A stretch of DNA of 64,000 nucleotides, taken from the NCBI RefSeq assembly GCF_014529945.1, contig NZ_JACVFB010000005.1, positions 434,001 to 498,000 on the forward strand, in the 5' to 3' direction. Origin of the DNA: Chitinophaga varians. Its GTDB lineage: Bacteria; Bacteroidota; Bacteroidia; Chitinophagales; Chitinophagaceae. The notes below the pieces were generated by a model. It saw only the letters and a program-made list of their open reading frames with translations. It did not search any database and was not told where the DNA came from. Of the stretch, positions 33,063-42,812 are shown piece after piece; positions within the stretch are counted from its first letter, which is position 1; each line of letters opens with the position of its first letter. Position numbers and translations under genes: made by a program.

Positions 33063-35954
33063 ATGAGAATATGGTGCTTGCTTATCCTGATATGCCTATG
33101 CACGTTGACCTGTGCCGGACAAAACACTATAGGGCTACCGCAGATCATCAATTACAATAAGAGTGACTTTAAAGCAGGGACACAAACCTGGGATATCCGG
33201 CAAGACAGCAGGGGCATGATGTACTTCGCCAATAATGAAGGGATGCTGACCTATGACGGCAGTCACTGGAACGTATATCCGTTACCGAATAAAACCATTG
33301 TGCGTGCCCTGGCGATGGACAGCAACGACCGGGTATATGCCGGTGGCCAGGATGAGATAGGGTATTTTGAAAGAGGGGCCAATGGGGTGCTGACCTATAC
33401 TTCTTTGAAAAAATTGCTGCCAAAATCGCAGAACAGGTTCGCGGACATCTGGCGGATAGAGCTCTTCGGAGAGTCGGTTTTTTTCCAGGCATCGGACCGG
33501 CTCATGGAATTTCGTAACAACAGTATTAAAGTATACTCTACCACCAGCGAGTGGATGTACCTCCGGAAGGTGGGCAATAAATTATATGCACAGGACAAAG
33601 CAAACGGTCTGCTGCAACTGGACCGCCATGAGTGGGTACCGCTCCATACCAGGCAGCCGCTCAATAATGTACTGATATCAGGTATGATGGAGATAGGCCC
33701 CGACAGCCTGTTGATTACCACACAAACAGATGGACTTTTTCTCATCGGCCCGGATGGCAGTCTGCAAAAGCAGGACAGCCGTTTGCCGGCAGGCGTTAAT
33801 CTTTCCGTATGTACCCGCATCAATGCCGGAGAGCTGGTAGCGGCTACCACGGCGGAAGGCTGTCTGGTGATGGACTTCGCCGGACGTATTGTGCAGAAGA
33901 TCTCCCGGACAGAAGGGCTGCAGAACAATAATGTGCTCAGTGTCTTCCTGGATAAAGACAATAACCTGTGGGCAGGATTAAATAACGGGATCAGTTTTAT
34001 CGCTTATAATGCAGCTATTAAATACATCAATCCCAGTAAGACCAACGAGGTATCGGGTTATTCTGCCCGGATCTTTAAGGGACAGTTGTATCTCGCCACC
34101 TCCGACGGCGCTTATTATGTGCCGCTGTCGGGCAGTGGCGACCTGAGTTTTTCCAAAGGAGATTTTGTGCGGATGGCTGGCAGTCAGCATGAAGTATGGC
34201 GGTTTGATGAGGTGAACGGCCACCTGCTGATAGGGCAGCATATTGGTTGTTTTGAAGTAGCAGAGCATCTGAGCAAGCCGCTGGCATATGGGCCGGGCAC
34301 CTGGCTCTTTAAGCCGATGACGGCTGTGTATCCCGCCGCCGAAGTATTGGCCGGTACCTACGCCGGCGTGCGGATGCTGGGGTTTGAACAGGGGCGTTTT
34401 GTGGACCGGGGCATGGTACAAGGGTTACAGGAGTCCATCCGTTTTCTGGAGATAGACAACAATAACATGATATGGGCCTCGCATCCGTACCGGGGCGTAT
34501 ACCAGCTACAGCTGTCGGCCGATCGTAAAACGCTCGCTGCTCATTTGTTTACCGACAGTGCGGGGCTGCCATCAGCGCTGAATAATTTTGTGTTTAAAGT
34601 AAAGAACCGGGTGGTGTTTGGTACCGCGAAGGGGGTATACGAATTTGATGCAGCTACCGGGAAGTTTGTCCCTTCTGCTTTCCTGCAGCCTGTTTTCGGC
34701 ACCATGGACATCCGTTATCTGAATGAAGATACGGATGGTAACCTCTGGTTCTGTAGCGGTAAAAAGATCGGGGTAGTGGATTTTCGCCGGTCGTCGGGAG
34801 GAAAGCCTTTTACCATCACCTATATTCCTGAGCTGGATGGGAAGATCTTACTCGGATTTGAGAACATCTATCCTTTTAATAAAGAGAATATTTTCATCGG
34901 GTCTGAGAAAGGCATGATCCACCTGAACTATGAAAAGTATACGGGCAACCAGCAGCAGGTGCGTATTATGATGGGGCAGGTGCGGGCACTGGGTAAATCA
35001 GACAGCCTGATTTTTGGCGGTTACTTTAACCGTACTGCCACGGGCTATGTGCAGGAAGAGAAAGAAGCGCCGGCGTTGCCTAAAAGTTATAACTCTTTCC
35101 ATTTCGAATATAGTTCCCCGGCTTATGGGTTGCAGAACAATATAGAGTACAGCTATCAGCTGGAAGGGTATGATGGGCGCTGGTCTGCCTGGTCGTCGAG
35201 ACCGGAAAAGGATTATACCAACTTACCTGACGGCCAATATGTGTTTAAAGTGAAGGCCAGGGATAATCTGGGGCATGAATCTGTGGAGTTGCGTTATCAG
35301 TTCAGTGTGAAGCCGGCATGGTATAAAACCGTATGGGCGTACCTGTTATACAGCCTGTTGCTGGCGGGGTTGTTATACCTGTTATATCGCTGGCAGGAGC
35401 GTAACCTGGCCGTGCAGCAGCGTAAGTTTGACGAAGAGCAGGCCAGGCTGAAATACATTCATCAGCTGGAGTTGGAGAAGAATGAAAAGGAGATCATTGA
35501 ATTGCAGAATGAGAAACTGGCCAATGAAATCCGCTTTAAGAACAATGCACTGGCCGACGCCTCGTTGCATCTGGTGGAGAAAGGAGATGCGCTGGTGAAG
35601 GTAAAGGATATTCTGGCCAGTGTGTATAAGAAGAATGACAATAACCCTGAGATCCGCAATGCGTTGCTGTTGCTGAATGATGTAGAAAAGAACAATGCCA
35701 ACTGGGAGCAGTTTGCCTCTCACTTTGATGAGATCAATAATAATTTTCTGAAGAAGCTGAAGGACCGTTATCCGGTGTTGACCAATACCGATCTGAAGTT
35801 GTGTGCTTATTTACAGCTGAAGCTGTCCAGCAAGGAGATCGCGCAGCTGATGGCGATATCCGTGCGTGGCGTAGAGATCAAGCGTTACCGGTTGCGTAAG
35901 AAGCTGAACCTGCCTACCGAACAGCAGATGACTGATTTCTTTCACACTATCTAG
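33063..35954 (+). CDS. One-component sensor/regulator: Reg_prop propeller, Y_Y_Y domain, LuxR-type HTH
   Basis: 963 residues. Signal peptide (to about 20), then a periplasmic part of about 720 residues with two-component-regulator-propeller repeats (DIRQDSRGMMYFANNEGMLTYDG, DKDNNLWAGLNNGISFI, DTDGNLWFCSGKKIGVV), a Y_Y_Y domain (NSFHFEYSSPAYGLQNNIEYSYQLEGYD), one membrane helix (VWAYLLYSLLLAGLLYLLY, about 758-777), a coiled coil, and a C-terminal HTH of LuxR type (NTDLKLCAYLQLKLSSKEIAQLMAIS). The histidine-kinase and receiver parts of hybrid two-component PUL sensors are absent, so signal passes straight to the HTH. It diverges from the GH16 operon and likely activates it on binding an oligosaccharide. 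Confidence 0.92.
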   Translation: MRIWCLLILICLCTLTCAGQNTIGLPQIINYNKSDFKAGTQTWDIRQDSRGMMYFANNEGMLTYDGSHWNVYPLPNKTIVRALAMDSNDRVYAGGQDEIGYFERGANGVLTYTSLKKLLPKSQNRFADIWRIELFGESVFFQASDRLMEFRNNSIKVYSTTSEWMYLRKVGNKLYAQDKANGLLQLDRHEWVPLHTRQPLNNVLISGMMEIGPDSLLITTQTDGLFLIGPDGSLQKQDSRLPAGVNLSVCTRINAGELVAATTAEGCLVMDFAGRIVQKISRTEGLQNNNVLSVFLDKDNNLWAGLNNGISFIAYNAAIKYINPSKTNEVSGYSARIFKGQLYLATSDGAYYVPLSGSGDLSFSKGDFVRMAGSQHEVWRFDEVNGHLLIGQHIGCFEVAEHLSKPLAYGPGTWLFKPMTAVYPAAEVLAGTYAGVRMLGFEQGRFVDRGMVQGLQESIRFLEIDNNNMIWASHPYRGVYQLQLSADRKTLAAHLFTDSAGLPSALNNFVFKVKNRVVFGTAKGVYEFDAATGKFVPSAFLQPVFGTMDIRYLNEDTDGNLWFCSGKKIGVVDFRRSSGGKPFTITYIPELDGKILLGFENIYPFNKENIFIGSEKGMIHLNYEKYTGNQQQVRIMMGQVRALGKSDSLIFGGYFNRTATGYVQEEKEAPALPKSYNSFHFEYSSPAYGLQNNIEYSYQLEGYDGRWSAWSSRPEKDYTNLPDGQYVFKVKARDNLGHESVELRYQFSVKPAWYKTVWAYLLYSLLLAGLLYLLYRWQERNLAVQQRKFDEEQARLKYIHQLELEKNEKEIIELQNEKLANEIRFKNNALADASLHLVEKGDALVKVKDILASVYKKNDNNPEIRNALLLLNDVEKNNANWEQFASHFDEINNNFLKKLKDRYPVLTNTDLKLCAYLQLKLSSKEIAQLMAISVRGVEIKRYRLRKKLNLPTEQQMTDFFHTI

Positions 35955-35958
35955 CAAT

Positions 35959-36132
35959 TTCACGCAAAGAAAAATTAAAAGACCTACCGTGTTTTGTAAG
36001 AGCGCAAAGGAGCGAAGATCGCAGTTTGTCGATTATACTAAGCCTATGGCTAAATGTTGTTTTTAACAAACTGCGATCTTCGCTCCTTTGCGCTCTTACA
36101 AGTTATGATGGGCCTTTGCTGCTTTGCGTGAA
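35959..36132. repeat. 174-bp nested inverted repeat with perfect 36-bp arms
   Basis: Inner arms 35994-36029 and 36066-36101 are exact reverse complements over 36 bases, with a 36-base loop that itself holds AGCC-TAT-GGCT (36041-36051). Outer arms TTCACGCAAAG (35959-35969) and CTTTGCGTGAA (36122-36132) are also exact. The bases between are partly complementary. GCGCAAAG/CGCAAAG words are typical of interspersed Bacteroidota repeats. It begins 5 bases after the regulator's stop codon. It may be a REP/MITE-like element and may serve as terminator or mRNA stabiliser. Confidence 0.85.
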
Positions 36133-36380
36133 CATAAAACGTTTTACCTGCTTTTACGTTTTAGCTGATTTTTACGAGCTGATTTTTGCTTTTTTCTGAT
36201 ACAGAATTAACATTTTCATAATAACTTCACGCATTTTTTTGATAATTATATCGAACTAATTAAAATTTTCATGGAAGTTCTTGTTTAGTTTTAGAAAGTT
36301 TGGCTATCTTGAACCGGAATTAAGAGATTCGCTGATTCACTTGTTATAAAATCGAGACCAGACAAATATTATCAATCAAA
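36133..36380 (+). promoter_or_regulatory. Upstream region of the ROK regulator gene
   Basis: AT-rich. Holds two copies of AGCTGATTTTT (36163 and 36177, 14 apart) and a promoter candidate: TTG at 36281, 21-base spacer, TATCTTGA at 36305-36312. The start codon is at 36381. The rest shows nothing recognisable. Confidence 0.45.
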
Positions 36381-37571
36381 ATGGTGTCTGACCGCCAAGA
36401 ATTATTCAAGAAGACAATACTGAAACACCTTTACTTCAACAAGGAGTTATCCTGTACCGACCTGACGCAGTTGACCGGCAGAAGTTTGCCGCATACAACG
36501 AAAGCGCTGAACGAATTGGTGAAGGAAGGGTTAGTGATAGAGTCGGGATATGCGATATCTACAGGAGGGCGTCGTCCGCAGGTATATTCTGTACGACAGG
36601 ACTATCTGTATATATTATCGGTGGCGATGGACCAGTTCATGACCAGCATTTGTATTCTGGACATGAGCAACCGGATGGTTGGTGAGGAGCATGTATTGGA
36701 GCTATCATTATCAGCGCACCCTGATGGGATTTCAATCCTGGGGCAGGAATTAAAAAAGGTGATAGCAGTATCTGGTATTCCCAAAGAAAAATTTGCAGGT
36801 ATTGGTATTGGTATGCCGGGTTTTGTGGATGTGACAAAGGGTGTCAATTATTCTTTCTTTGACATACCGGCGAAGAGCATTCATGAATATCTGGAGATGG
36901 TGACCGGGGTACCGGTGATGATTGACAATGATTCGAGCCTGATAGCATTGGCGGAGTGGAAGCTGGGCGAAGCCCGTCAGCGGCAGCACGCGCTGGTGAT
37001 CAATATTGGTTGGGGCATAGGACTGGGGATGGTGTTAAATGGTAGTCTTTTCCGTGGTGAGAACGGATTTGCCGGTGAGTTCAGTCACATTCCTTTGTTC
37101 ACCAACAATAAGATATGCAGTTGTGGAAAAATGGGCTGTCTGGAAACAGAGACCTCACTTTCCGTGATCGCAGAAAAAGCGATTGCCGGTATTCAGGCCG
37201 GAAGAACCACGGTGATGAAAGGCTTGTCTATGGAAAACAGAATTGCCACGTATCATCAGATAATGGACGCCGCTATTAAGGGCGACAAATACGCCGTAGA
37301 ATTATTATCGGAAGCAGGATATCATATCGGCAGGGGGATCGCTATACTGATTCATTTATTTAACCCCAAGCTGGTGATTTTGAGCGGCAGAGGCACAAAA
37401 GCAGGAAAGCTTTGGTTAGCGCCGGTTCAGCATGCATTGAATGAGCATTGTATTCCAAAAATCGCGGAAAATGTAGAAATAAAAATTTCGTCCCTGGGAT
37501 ATGCTGCAGAAAGACTGGGAGCAGCAGCACTTGTTATGGAAAATTTGGATAGGGGCCAACTAAGAGGATAA
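36381..37571 (+). CDS. ROK-family transcriptional regulator (NagC/XylR-like)
   Basis: 396 residues. N-terminal winged helix (about 10-70: LFKKTILKHLYFNKELSCTDLTQLTGRSLPHTTKALNELVKEGLVIESG). ROK fold follows, with IGIGMPGFVD, DNDSSLIALAEWKLGEA and the zinc motif CSCGKMGCLETE. The nucleotide-binding DxGGT motif of ROK sugar kinases is replaced by MDQFMTS, so it should bind a sugar or sugar phosphate but not phosphorylate it. It lies 125 bases before a SusC gene on the same strand and probably represses that pair until its ligand appears. Confidence 0.92.
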   Translation: MVSDRQELFKKTILKHLYFNKELSCTDLTQLTGRSLPHTTKALNELVKEGLVIESGYAISTGGRRPQVYSVRQDYLYILSVAMDQFMTSICILDMSNRMVGEEHVLELSLSAHPDGISILGQELKKVIAVSGIPKEKFAGIGIGMPGFVDVTKGVNYSFFDIPAKSIHEYLEMVTGVPVMIDNDSSLIALAEWKLGEARQRQHALVINIGWGIGLGMVLNGSLFRGENGFAGEFSHIPLFTNNKICSCGKMGCLETETSLSVIAEKAIAGIQAGRTTVMKGLSMENRIATYHQIMDAAIKGDKYAVELLSEAGYHIGRGIAILIHLFNPKLVILSGRGTKAGKLWLAPVQHALNEHCIPKIAENVEIKISSLGYAAERLGAAALVMENLDRGQLRG

Positions 37572-37696
37572 TACAAAAATTTTAAAGCATCAATCAAAAG
37601 GATAAACAGCACTGCCTGGGCTGTACAAGGCTTCGTGTGCTGTAACTGTAACAGTAACGTGTCATCATTTATTATTTAAATTCAAAATTTACCGCA

Positions 37697-40600
37697 ATGA
37701 AAAGGTGGTTAGGCTTTGCGCTGCTGGCTTGTCTGGTAGCCCTTTGCTGTCAAAGCGCTTATGCGCAGGAGAAAAAATGGGTATCCGGTACCCTGAAGGA
37801 TGGCTCCGGCGCCCCTATAATCTATGCAACCATTGTTGAAAAGGGTACCACCAATGGTGCTACTTCCAACGAAAAAGGTGCTTTCCGCGTACAGGTAGGC
37901 CCCAATGCTACCCTGGTCATCACAAGTGTAGGATTCACCAAACTGGAAGTGCCTGCCAACGGTAACCTGGACCTGGTCATGCAGGATAATTCCAAAGGTT
38001 TAAATGAAGTGGTGGTAACCGCTTTAGGCATCAGCCGTGAGAAAAAATCACTCGGCTATTCTATGCAGGAAGTAAAAGCTAACACACTGGTGGAAGCGCA
38101 TGAAACCAACATCACCAACGCACTGACAGGCGTGGTGGCTGGTTTGCAGGTAACCCGCGCCAGCGGCGGTCCTGCTGCATCTTCTAAAATCAACCTGCGT
38201 GGTAACACTTCCCTGAATGGTAAGAACCAGCCGCTGATCGTAGTAGATGGCGTACCTATCGATAACTCCACCGGCGTTGGTACCGATGGTACCAATGACT
38301 ACTGGAACCCTTCCCTGGACATGGGTAACGGTTTGTCTGACCTGAATGCCAATGACATCGCCAGCGTTTCTGTGCTGAAAGGCCCCGCCGCTGCTGCATT
38401 GTATGGTAGCCGTGCCGGTGATGGCGTACTCCTCATCACTACCAAAACAGGCAGAAAGAATTCCGGTGTTGGTATTACGGTTTCCTCTTCTCTGGGCGTG
38501 GAAACTTTCTTCACTCGTCCTGACAGACAAAAAACTTTCGGACAAGGTGCTAACGGCGTGTTCAACCCGATCGACGGCAACAGCTGGGGCCCGAAAATCG
38601 AAGGCCAGGAAGTGACCAACTGGGCCAACAAAAAAGAAAACATGCGTTACTTCGATAACGTCAATGCTTTCTATGGCACTGGTATCAACCACAATCAAAA
38701 TATCTCTTTCCAGCAACAGCTGGATAAAACGGCTGTATTCACCTCACTGAATTATCTGAATGATAAAAGCATGATCCCGGGCGCTAAACTCTCCCGCGTG
38801 AACGTGACCAGCAGGATCACCAGCAAGTATGGCGCAAAAGACCGTCTGTCTACAGACTTCAAAGTGCAATACTCCAATACCAACGCAGTAAACAGGCCTG
38901 CTACCGGCTCCAATGCCCGTAACTACGCCACATTGCTGTACACCATGCCTGTTTCCATGGACATCACCCAGTTCAAAGATCCGCTGAACGAATTCGGTAA
39001 AATGCGCTGGTATTCCAATGGTAGCGACATCAACCCTTACTGGGCCACCAAATACCTGCAAAACCAGGATATCCGTAACCGTTTCATCCTGAACGGCGCC
39101 GTGAAATATCAGTTCACCGACTGGTTGAACGCTGAAGTAAAAGCAGGTGGTGATATGTATACCACCAACACAGAAACTAAAACATATGCCGGCAGCCCTG
39201 CCGCTACCAATGGTGGTTACAGCACCGGTAAATTCACTTTCTCTGAGCTGAACTACAGCGCATTGGTGACTGCTAAGAAAGATAATCTGGTAGGTAAACT
39301 GAGCGGTAATGTCAGCGTGGGCGGTAACCTGATGAAACAGAAATCTTCCCGCCTGGCCAGCAGCGCTGGCAACCTCGTGGTACCGAACCTGTTTTCCATC
39401 AACAACGCAGAAGGTAACCCGGGTATCGTTGACCAGGTGTCTGAGCAACGTATCAACTCCCTGTATGCTACTGCCGGTGTGAACTGGGACAGCTACCTGT
39501 TCCTCGATGTTACCGGTCGTAACGACTGGTCTTCTACCCTGAGCCCTGAAAACCGCTCTTTCTTCTATCCGTCTGTGAGCCTGTCTTACCTGTTTACAGA
39601 ACATATCAAAACACTGCCGTCCTGGTTGAGCTATGGTAAACTGAGAGCTTCCTACGCCGCTGTAGGTAACAGCTTGCCTGCTTATCAACTGTACAACAAC
39701 TACGTGATCGGTAAAGATCCTAATGGTAACATTACTGCTTCCCGCGATAAGATTTTCTTCGACAAAACGGTGAAAAGTGAGTTGATCAAATCTCATGAGT
39801 TTGGCGCAGAATTCCGTTTTGTGGACAACCGCTTCGGACTTGATTTCACGTACTACAAATCCAATGCGACCAATCAGTTAATCGATTTACCAATGGACCC
39901 TGCCAGCGGTTACAGCAAACGTAAGATCAACGCCGGTAACATCCAGAACAGTGGTTTTGAGATCATGGCGGATGCCAAAATCCTGACCAGAGAGAAAGGA
40001 CTGCTGTGGAACATCTCCGGTAACGTATCTATCAACCGCAACAAGATCATCGACATCAGCCATGCAGAAGGTGTAGACATCTATCCGCTGGGTGGTTTTG
40101 ACGCAGTATCCATCCTGGCTAAAACAGGTTCCCTGTATGGTGATATCTATGGTTCTCAGTTAAAACGTGTAAAAGACGAAAAAAGCCAGTACTACGGTCA
40201 ACTGATACTGACAGCTGATGGCCGTCCGCAGATCGACGGTACCAACGTATATCTGGGCAACCAGGGCGCTAAAGCGCTGGTGGGCGTGACCAATACCTTT
40301 GCTTACAGAAACTTCACCCTTGGCTTCCTGATCGATGCCCGCATTGGTGGTGAAATGTACTCCGTAACGCAACTGATGATGCAGAAAAGTGGTACCGCAG
40401 CCGTAACGGCGCCAGGTGGAGAAAGAAATGATCTGGTAGTGCCCGGTGTTATCGATAACGGTAACGGTACTTATGCAGCCAACAACAAATCCATTACACA
40501 GCAGCAATACTGGAAAGCCGTTACCAACGGTAACCTCGGTGCTTCTGATATCAACGTGTACGATGCTACCAGCATCCGTCTCAGAAACGTACAGCTGAAC

Positions 40601-40810
40601 TATAGCGTGCCAAGAAGCGCATTGGGCCGCCTGCCGGTACAGTCCGTGAAAGTAGGCCTGGCCTGCAACAACGTATGGATGATCTCCAGCCATATGCGCG
40701 GCCTGGACCCTGAGTCTGTATTCGCGATCGGTTCCAACGCTACCGGCTTTGAAAACGGTGCACCTCCCACCACCCGTACATTCCTGGTGAACCTTAGCCT
40801 TAGTTTCTAA
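37697..40810 (+). CDS. SusC/RagA-family TonB-dependent transporter next to the ROK regulator
   Basis: 1,037 residues. Signal peptide (to AYAQE, about 24), carboxypeptidase-like domain (VSGTLKDGSGAPIIYATIVEKGT), TonB-box-like NEVVVTALGISREKK, plug with NDIASVSVLKGPAAAALYGSRAGDGVLLITTKTGRK, barrel ending TFLVNLSLSF. The ALGISREKKSLGYS start and plug sequence put it in the subgroup that pairs with SusD-like_2 proteins, as here (next gene, 19-base gap). No hydrolase is attached, so the nutrient is unknown; the ROK regulator points to a sugar. Confidence 0.95.
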   Translation: MKRWLGFALLACLVALCCQSAYAQEKKWVSGTLKDGSGAPIIYATIVEKGTTNGATSNEKGAFRVQVGPNATLVITSVGFTKLEVPANGNLDLVMQDNSKGLNEVVVTALGISREKKSLGYSMQEVKANTLVEAHETNITNALTGVVAGLQVTRASGGPAASSKINLRGNTSLNGKNQPLIVVDGVPIDNSTGVGTDGTNDYWNPSLDMGNGLSDLNANDIASVSVLKGPAAAALYGSRAGDGVLLITTKTGRKNSGVGITVSSSLGVETFFTRPDRQKTFGQGANGVFNPIDGNSWGPKIEGQEVTNWANKKENMRYFDNVNAFYGTGINHNQNISFQQQLDKTAVFTSLNYLNDKSMIPGAKLSRVNVTSRITSKYGAKDRLSTDFKVQYSNTNAVNRPATGSNARNYATLLYTMPVSMDITQFKDPLNEFGKMRWYSNGSDINPYWATKYLQNQDIRNRFILNGAVKYQFTDWLNAEVKAGGDMYTTNTETKTYAGSPAATNGGYSTGKFTFSELNYSALVTAKKDNLVGKLSGNVSVGGNLMKQKSSRLASSAGNLVVPNLFSINNAEGNPGIVDQVSEQRINSLYATAGVNWDSYLFLDVTGRNDWSSTLSPENRSFFYPSVSLSYLFTEHIKTLPSWLSYGKLRASYAAVGNSLPAYQLYNNYVIGKDPNGNITASRDKIFFDKTVKSELIKSHEFGAEFRFVDNRFGLDFTYYKSNATNQLIDLPMDPASGYSKRKINAGNIQNSGFEIMADAKILTREKGLLWNISGNVSINRNKIIDISHAEGVDIYPLGGFDAVSILAKTGSLYGDIYGSQLKRVKDEKSQYYGQLILTADGRPQIDGTNVYLGNQGAKALVGVTNTFAYRNFTLGFLIDARIGGEMYSVTQLMMQKSGTAAVTAPGGERNDLVVPGVIDNGNGTYAANNKSITQQQYWKAVTNGNLGASDINVYDATSIRLRNVQLNYSVPRSALGRLPVQSVKVGLACNNVWMISSHMRGLDPESVFAIGSNATGFENGAPPTTRTFLVNLSLSF

Positions 40811-40829
40811 CCATTAATTTGCAACTGAC

Positions 40830-42746
40830 ATGAAAAAAATATTCATAAAATCAGGTTTGGCTTTGGCGGCGTTTTCTATGCTGCTGACCGCCTGCAGTAA
40901 ATTTGATGATATCAATCAAAACCCAAAGTCAGCCAGTGAAAGCCAGGTGCAGGAAGAATTCCTCATCAACAGCGCTATCATTGCTGCACAGATGGACCCG
41001 GATGTGGCCGAACGTTCTTTCGTGCTGTACTGGAAATCCGCTGCCCACCAGGATTTAGATGACGGCTTCACTGCTGGTCAGGTAAATGACGGCTGGAGCT
41101 CCGCTTACTACAACCAGGTGACCAGCTGGCTCACCAGCATCAACGCTGCAGTGCAGATGTCAGAAGGGAAAATTCAGAAAGGCGCCGTTAATGAATATAC
41201 GAACAACCTGTTGCAGGTGGCCCGTATCTGGAGAGCGTACCTGCTGACAGAAATGTCTGATAACTTCGGACCGGTGTCTATCGATGGTTATAAAGGCACT
41301 ACGCCCACCTTCGCGAGCGTAAAAGACGTGTACTATTTCGCATTGGCCGAATTGAAAGATGCCAGTGCCAAACTGAACCTGGACCTCGCACCTACGGAAC
41401 CACTGAAAAAGCTGGACCCGTCTTACGGCTATGACTTCAAAAAATGGCAGCGGTACGCTAATTCTATGCGTCTGCGCCTGGCTATGCGTTTGTCTGAAGT
41501 AGATGGCGCCAAAGCAAAAACGGAGTTTGAAGCGGCTGTTTCCGGCGATCTGATCACGGACATGAGCCAGACTTTCCAGGTACAGGAAAAACCAGGATGG
41601 GATGCACTCACCGGTGTGATGAGCCGCGAGTGGAACGAACAAATTCTCTCCACCACCATGGAAAATATCTATAACGGCCTGGGGGGTGTGAAAACAGCTG
41701 ATCAGCTGACAGACGCCGTGTATCAGCCTTATATCAGACCTGCTGACTGGGCGGGTTTACAGTTGACAGACCACTTCCCGACTACTTCCAACGATCCGCT
41801 GGCAGGTTTCTGGTTTGATGGTTTGCCGCAAACAATCGACCCACGCGCTTACAAGGCGTTTATCCCTGGTGGTGATTTCTCCAATCCTAACTTCTGCCGC
41901 TATCCTTCCTGGAACGAATCTGCCTGGAAACAGACCGCCCGTGCGCTGATCAAAAATGGCAAAGACACGGCTAAACTGCTGGATGGGAAAATGGCATGGA
42001 ACGGTTCTACCGGTGGTGACTGGGGCGATAAAGGCACCAACAACCGTTGGTACTACTGGCCTGCAGCTTCTCCGCGTATGAGCCAGCAGTTCCGCAGCAG
42101 CACCAGCAAACGTATCTTCTTTGCTCCGTGGGAAACTTACTTCCTGATGGCGGAAGCCGCTGTTAGAGGATGGAACGTACCAATGGCGGGTAAAGCAGCG
42201 TATGAAAAAGCGATCACGCAGAACTTTGAATACTGGAACGTTTCACAGTTCCTGGGCACTTACCTGACTTCTACTGATTTCAATACCGTAGGTACTTCCG
42301 TAAGCTGGGACCACGTTGCTGAACCACCAGCTACCCGTACGATGAACTTCAAAAACGGTTACACCGATGCTCCGGGCACCGTTGCCGTTAAATATCCGGT
42401 TAACAACCTGTATAAAAATGGCGCAGTGAAAAATGACCTGCTGACCAAGATCATCACGCAGAAGTACATCGCGAACATGCCATGGCTGCCATTGGAGGCC
42501 TGGAGTGATCAGCGTAGACTGGGACTGCCTTTCTTCGAAACGCCGAACGTAGAACAACCATTGCCTGGTTTGCCTGCCCTCACCAACAGCAATTATATGA
42601 CCAGCAGCATCAAGTTCTTCCCGCAGCGTTTGAAATATCCTTCCGTGGTAAGAAATACCAATGCACAGGGATATGATCAGGCTGTGAAAGCGCTGGGTGG
42701 TACTGAAGAAGCGACCACGCCGCTGTGGTGGGCTAAACAACAGTAA
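40830..42746 (+). CDS. SusD/RagB-family (SusD-like_2) nutrient-binding lipoprotein
   Basis: 638 residues, longer than classic SusD. Lipobox LLTAC (Cys about 22) followed by SKFDDINQNPKSASE, a start typical of the SusD-like_2 group. Conserved parts: YWKSAAHQDLDDGFTAGQ, LLQVARIWRAYLLTEMSDNFGPV, KWQRYANSMRLRLAMRLSEVD, FFAPWETYFLMAEAAVRGW, and QKYIANMPWLPLEAWSDQRRLGLPFFE. Partner of the preceding SusC. A strong terminator follows 25 bases after the stop, ending the SusC-SusD unit. Confidence 0.93.
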   Translation: MKKIFIKSGLALAAFSMLLTACSKFDDINQNPKSASESQVQEEFLINSAIIAAQMDPDVAERSFVLYWKSAAHQDLDDGFTAGQVNDGWSSAYYNQVTSWLTSINAAVQMSEGKIQKGAVNEYTNNLLQVARIWRAYLLTEMSDNFGPVSIDGYKGTTPTFASVKDVYYFALAELKDASAKLNLDLAPTEPLKKLDPSYGYDFKKWQRYANSMRLRLAMRLSEVDGAKAKTEFEAAVSGDLITDMSQTFQVQEKPGWDALTGVMSREWNEQILSTTMENIYNGLGGVKTADQLTDAVYQPYIRPADWAGLQLTDHFPTTSNDPLAGFWFDGLPQTIDPRAYKAFIPGGDFSNPNFCRYPSWNESAWKQTARALIKNGKDTAKLLDGKMAWNGSTGGDWGDKGTNNRWYYWPAASPRMSQQFRSSTSKRIFFAPWETYFLMAEAAVRGWNVPMAGKAAYEKAITQNFEYWNVSQFLGTYLTSTDFNTVGTSVSWDHVAEPPATRTMNFKNGYTDAPGTVAVKYPVNNLYKNGAVKNDLLTKIITQKYIANMPWLPLEAWSDQRRLGLPFFETPNVEQPLPGLPALTNSNYMTSSIKFFPQRLKYPSVVRNTNAQGYDQAVKALGGTEEATTPLWWAKQQ

Positions 42747-42771
42747 TTATTTGCTTCACCATAACTGTCAC

Positions 42772-42812
42772 GTCAGCCGTTAGTTGGAAACAATTAACGG
42801 CTGACTTTTTTT
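42772..42812 (+). terminator. Rho-independent terminator after the ROK-locus SusD
   Basis: Perfect 11-bp stem GTCAGCCGTTA / TAACGGCTGAC (42772-42782 with 42795-42805) and a T7 tail. The tail overlaps the stop codon of the convergent LysR gene. Confidence 0.9.

Noticed and set aside
38744..39796. 350-residue minus-strand ORF opposite SusC
   Set aside because: Antisense shadow of the SusC barrel with no family pattern.
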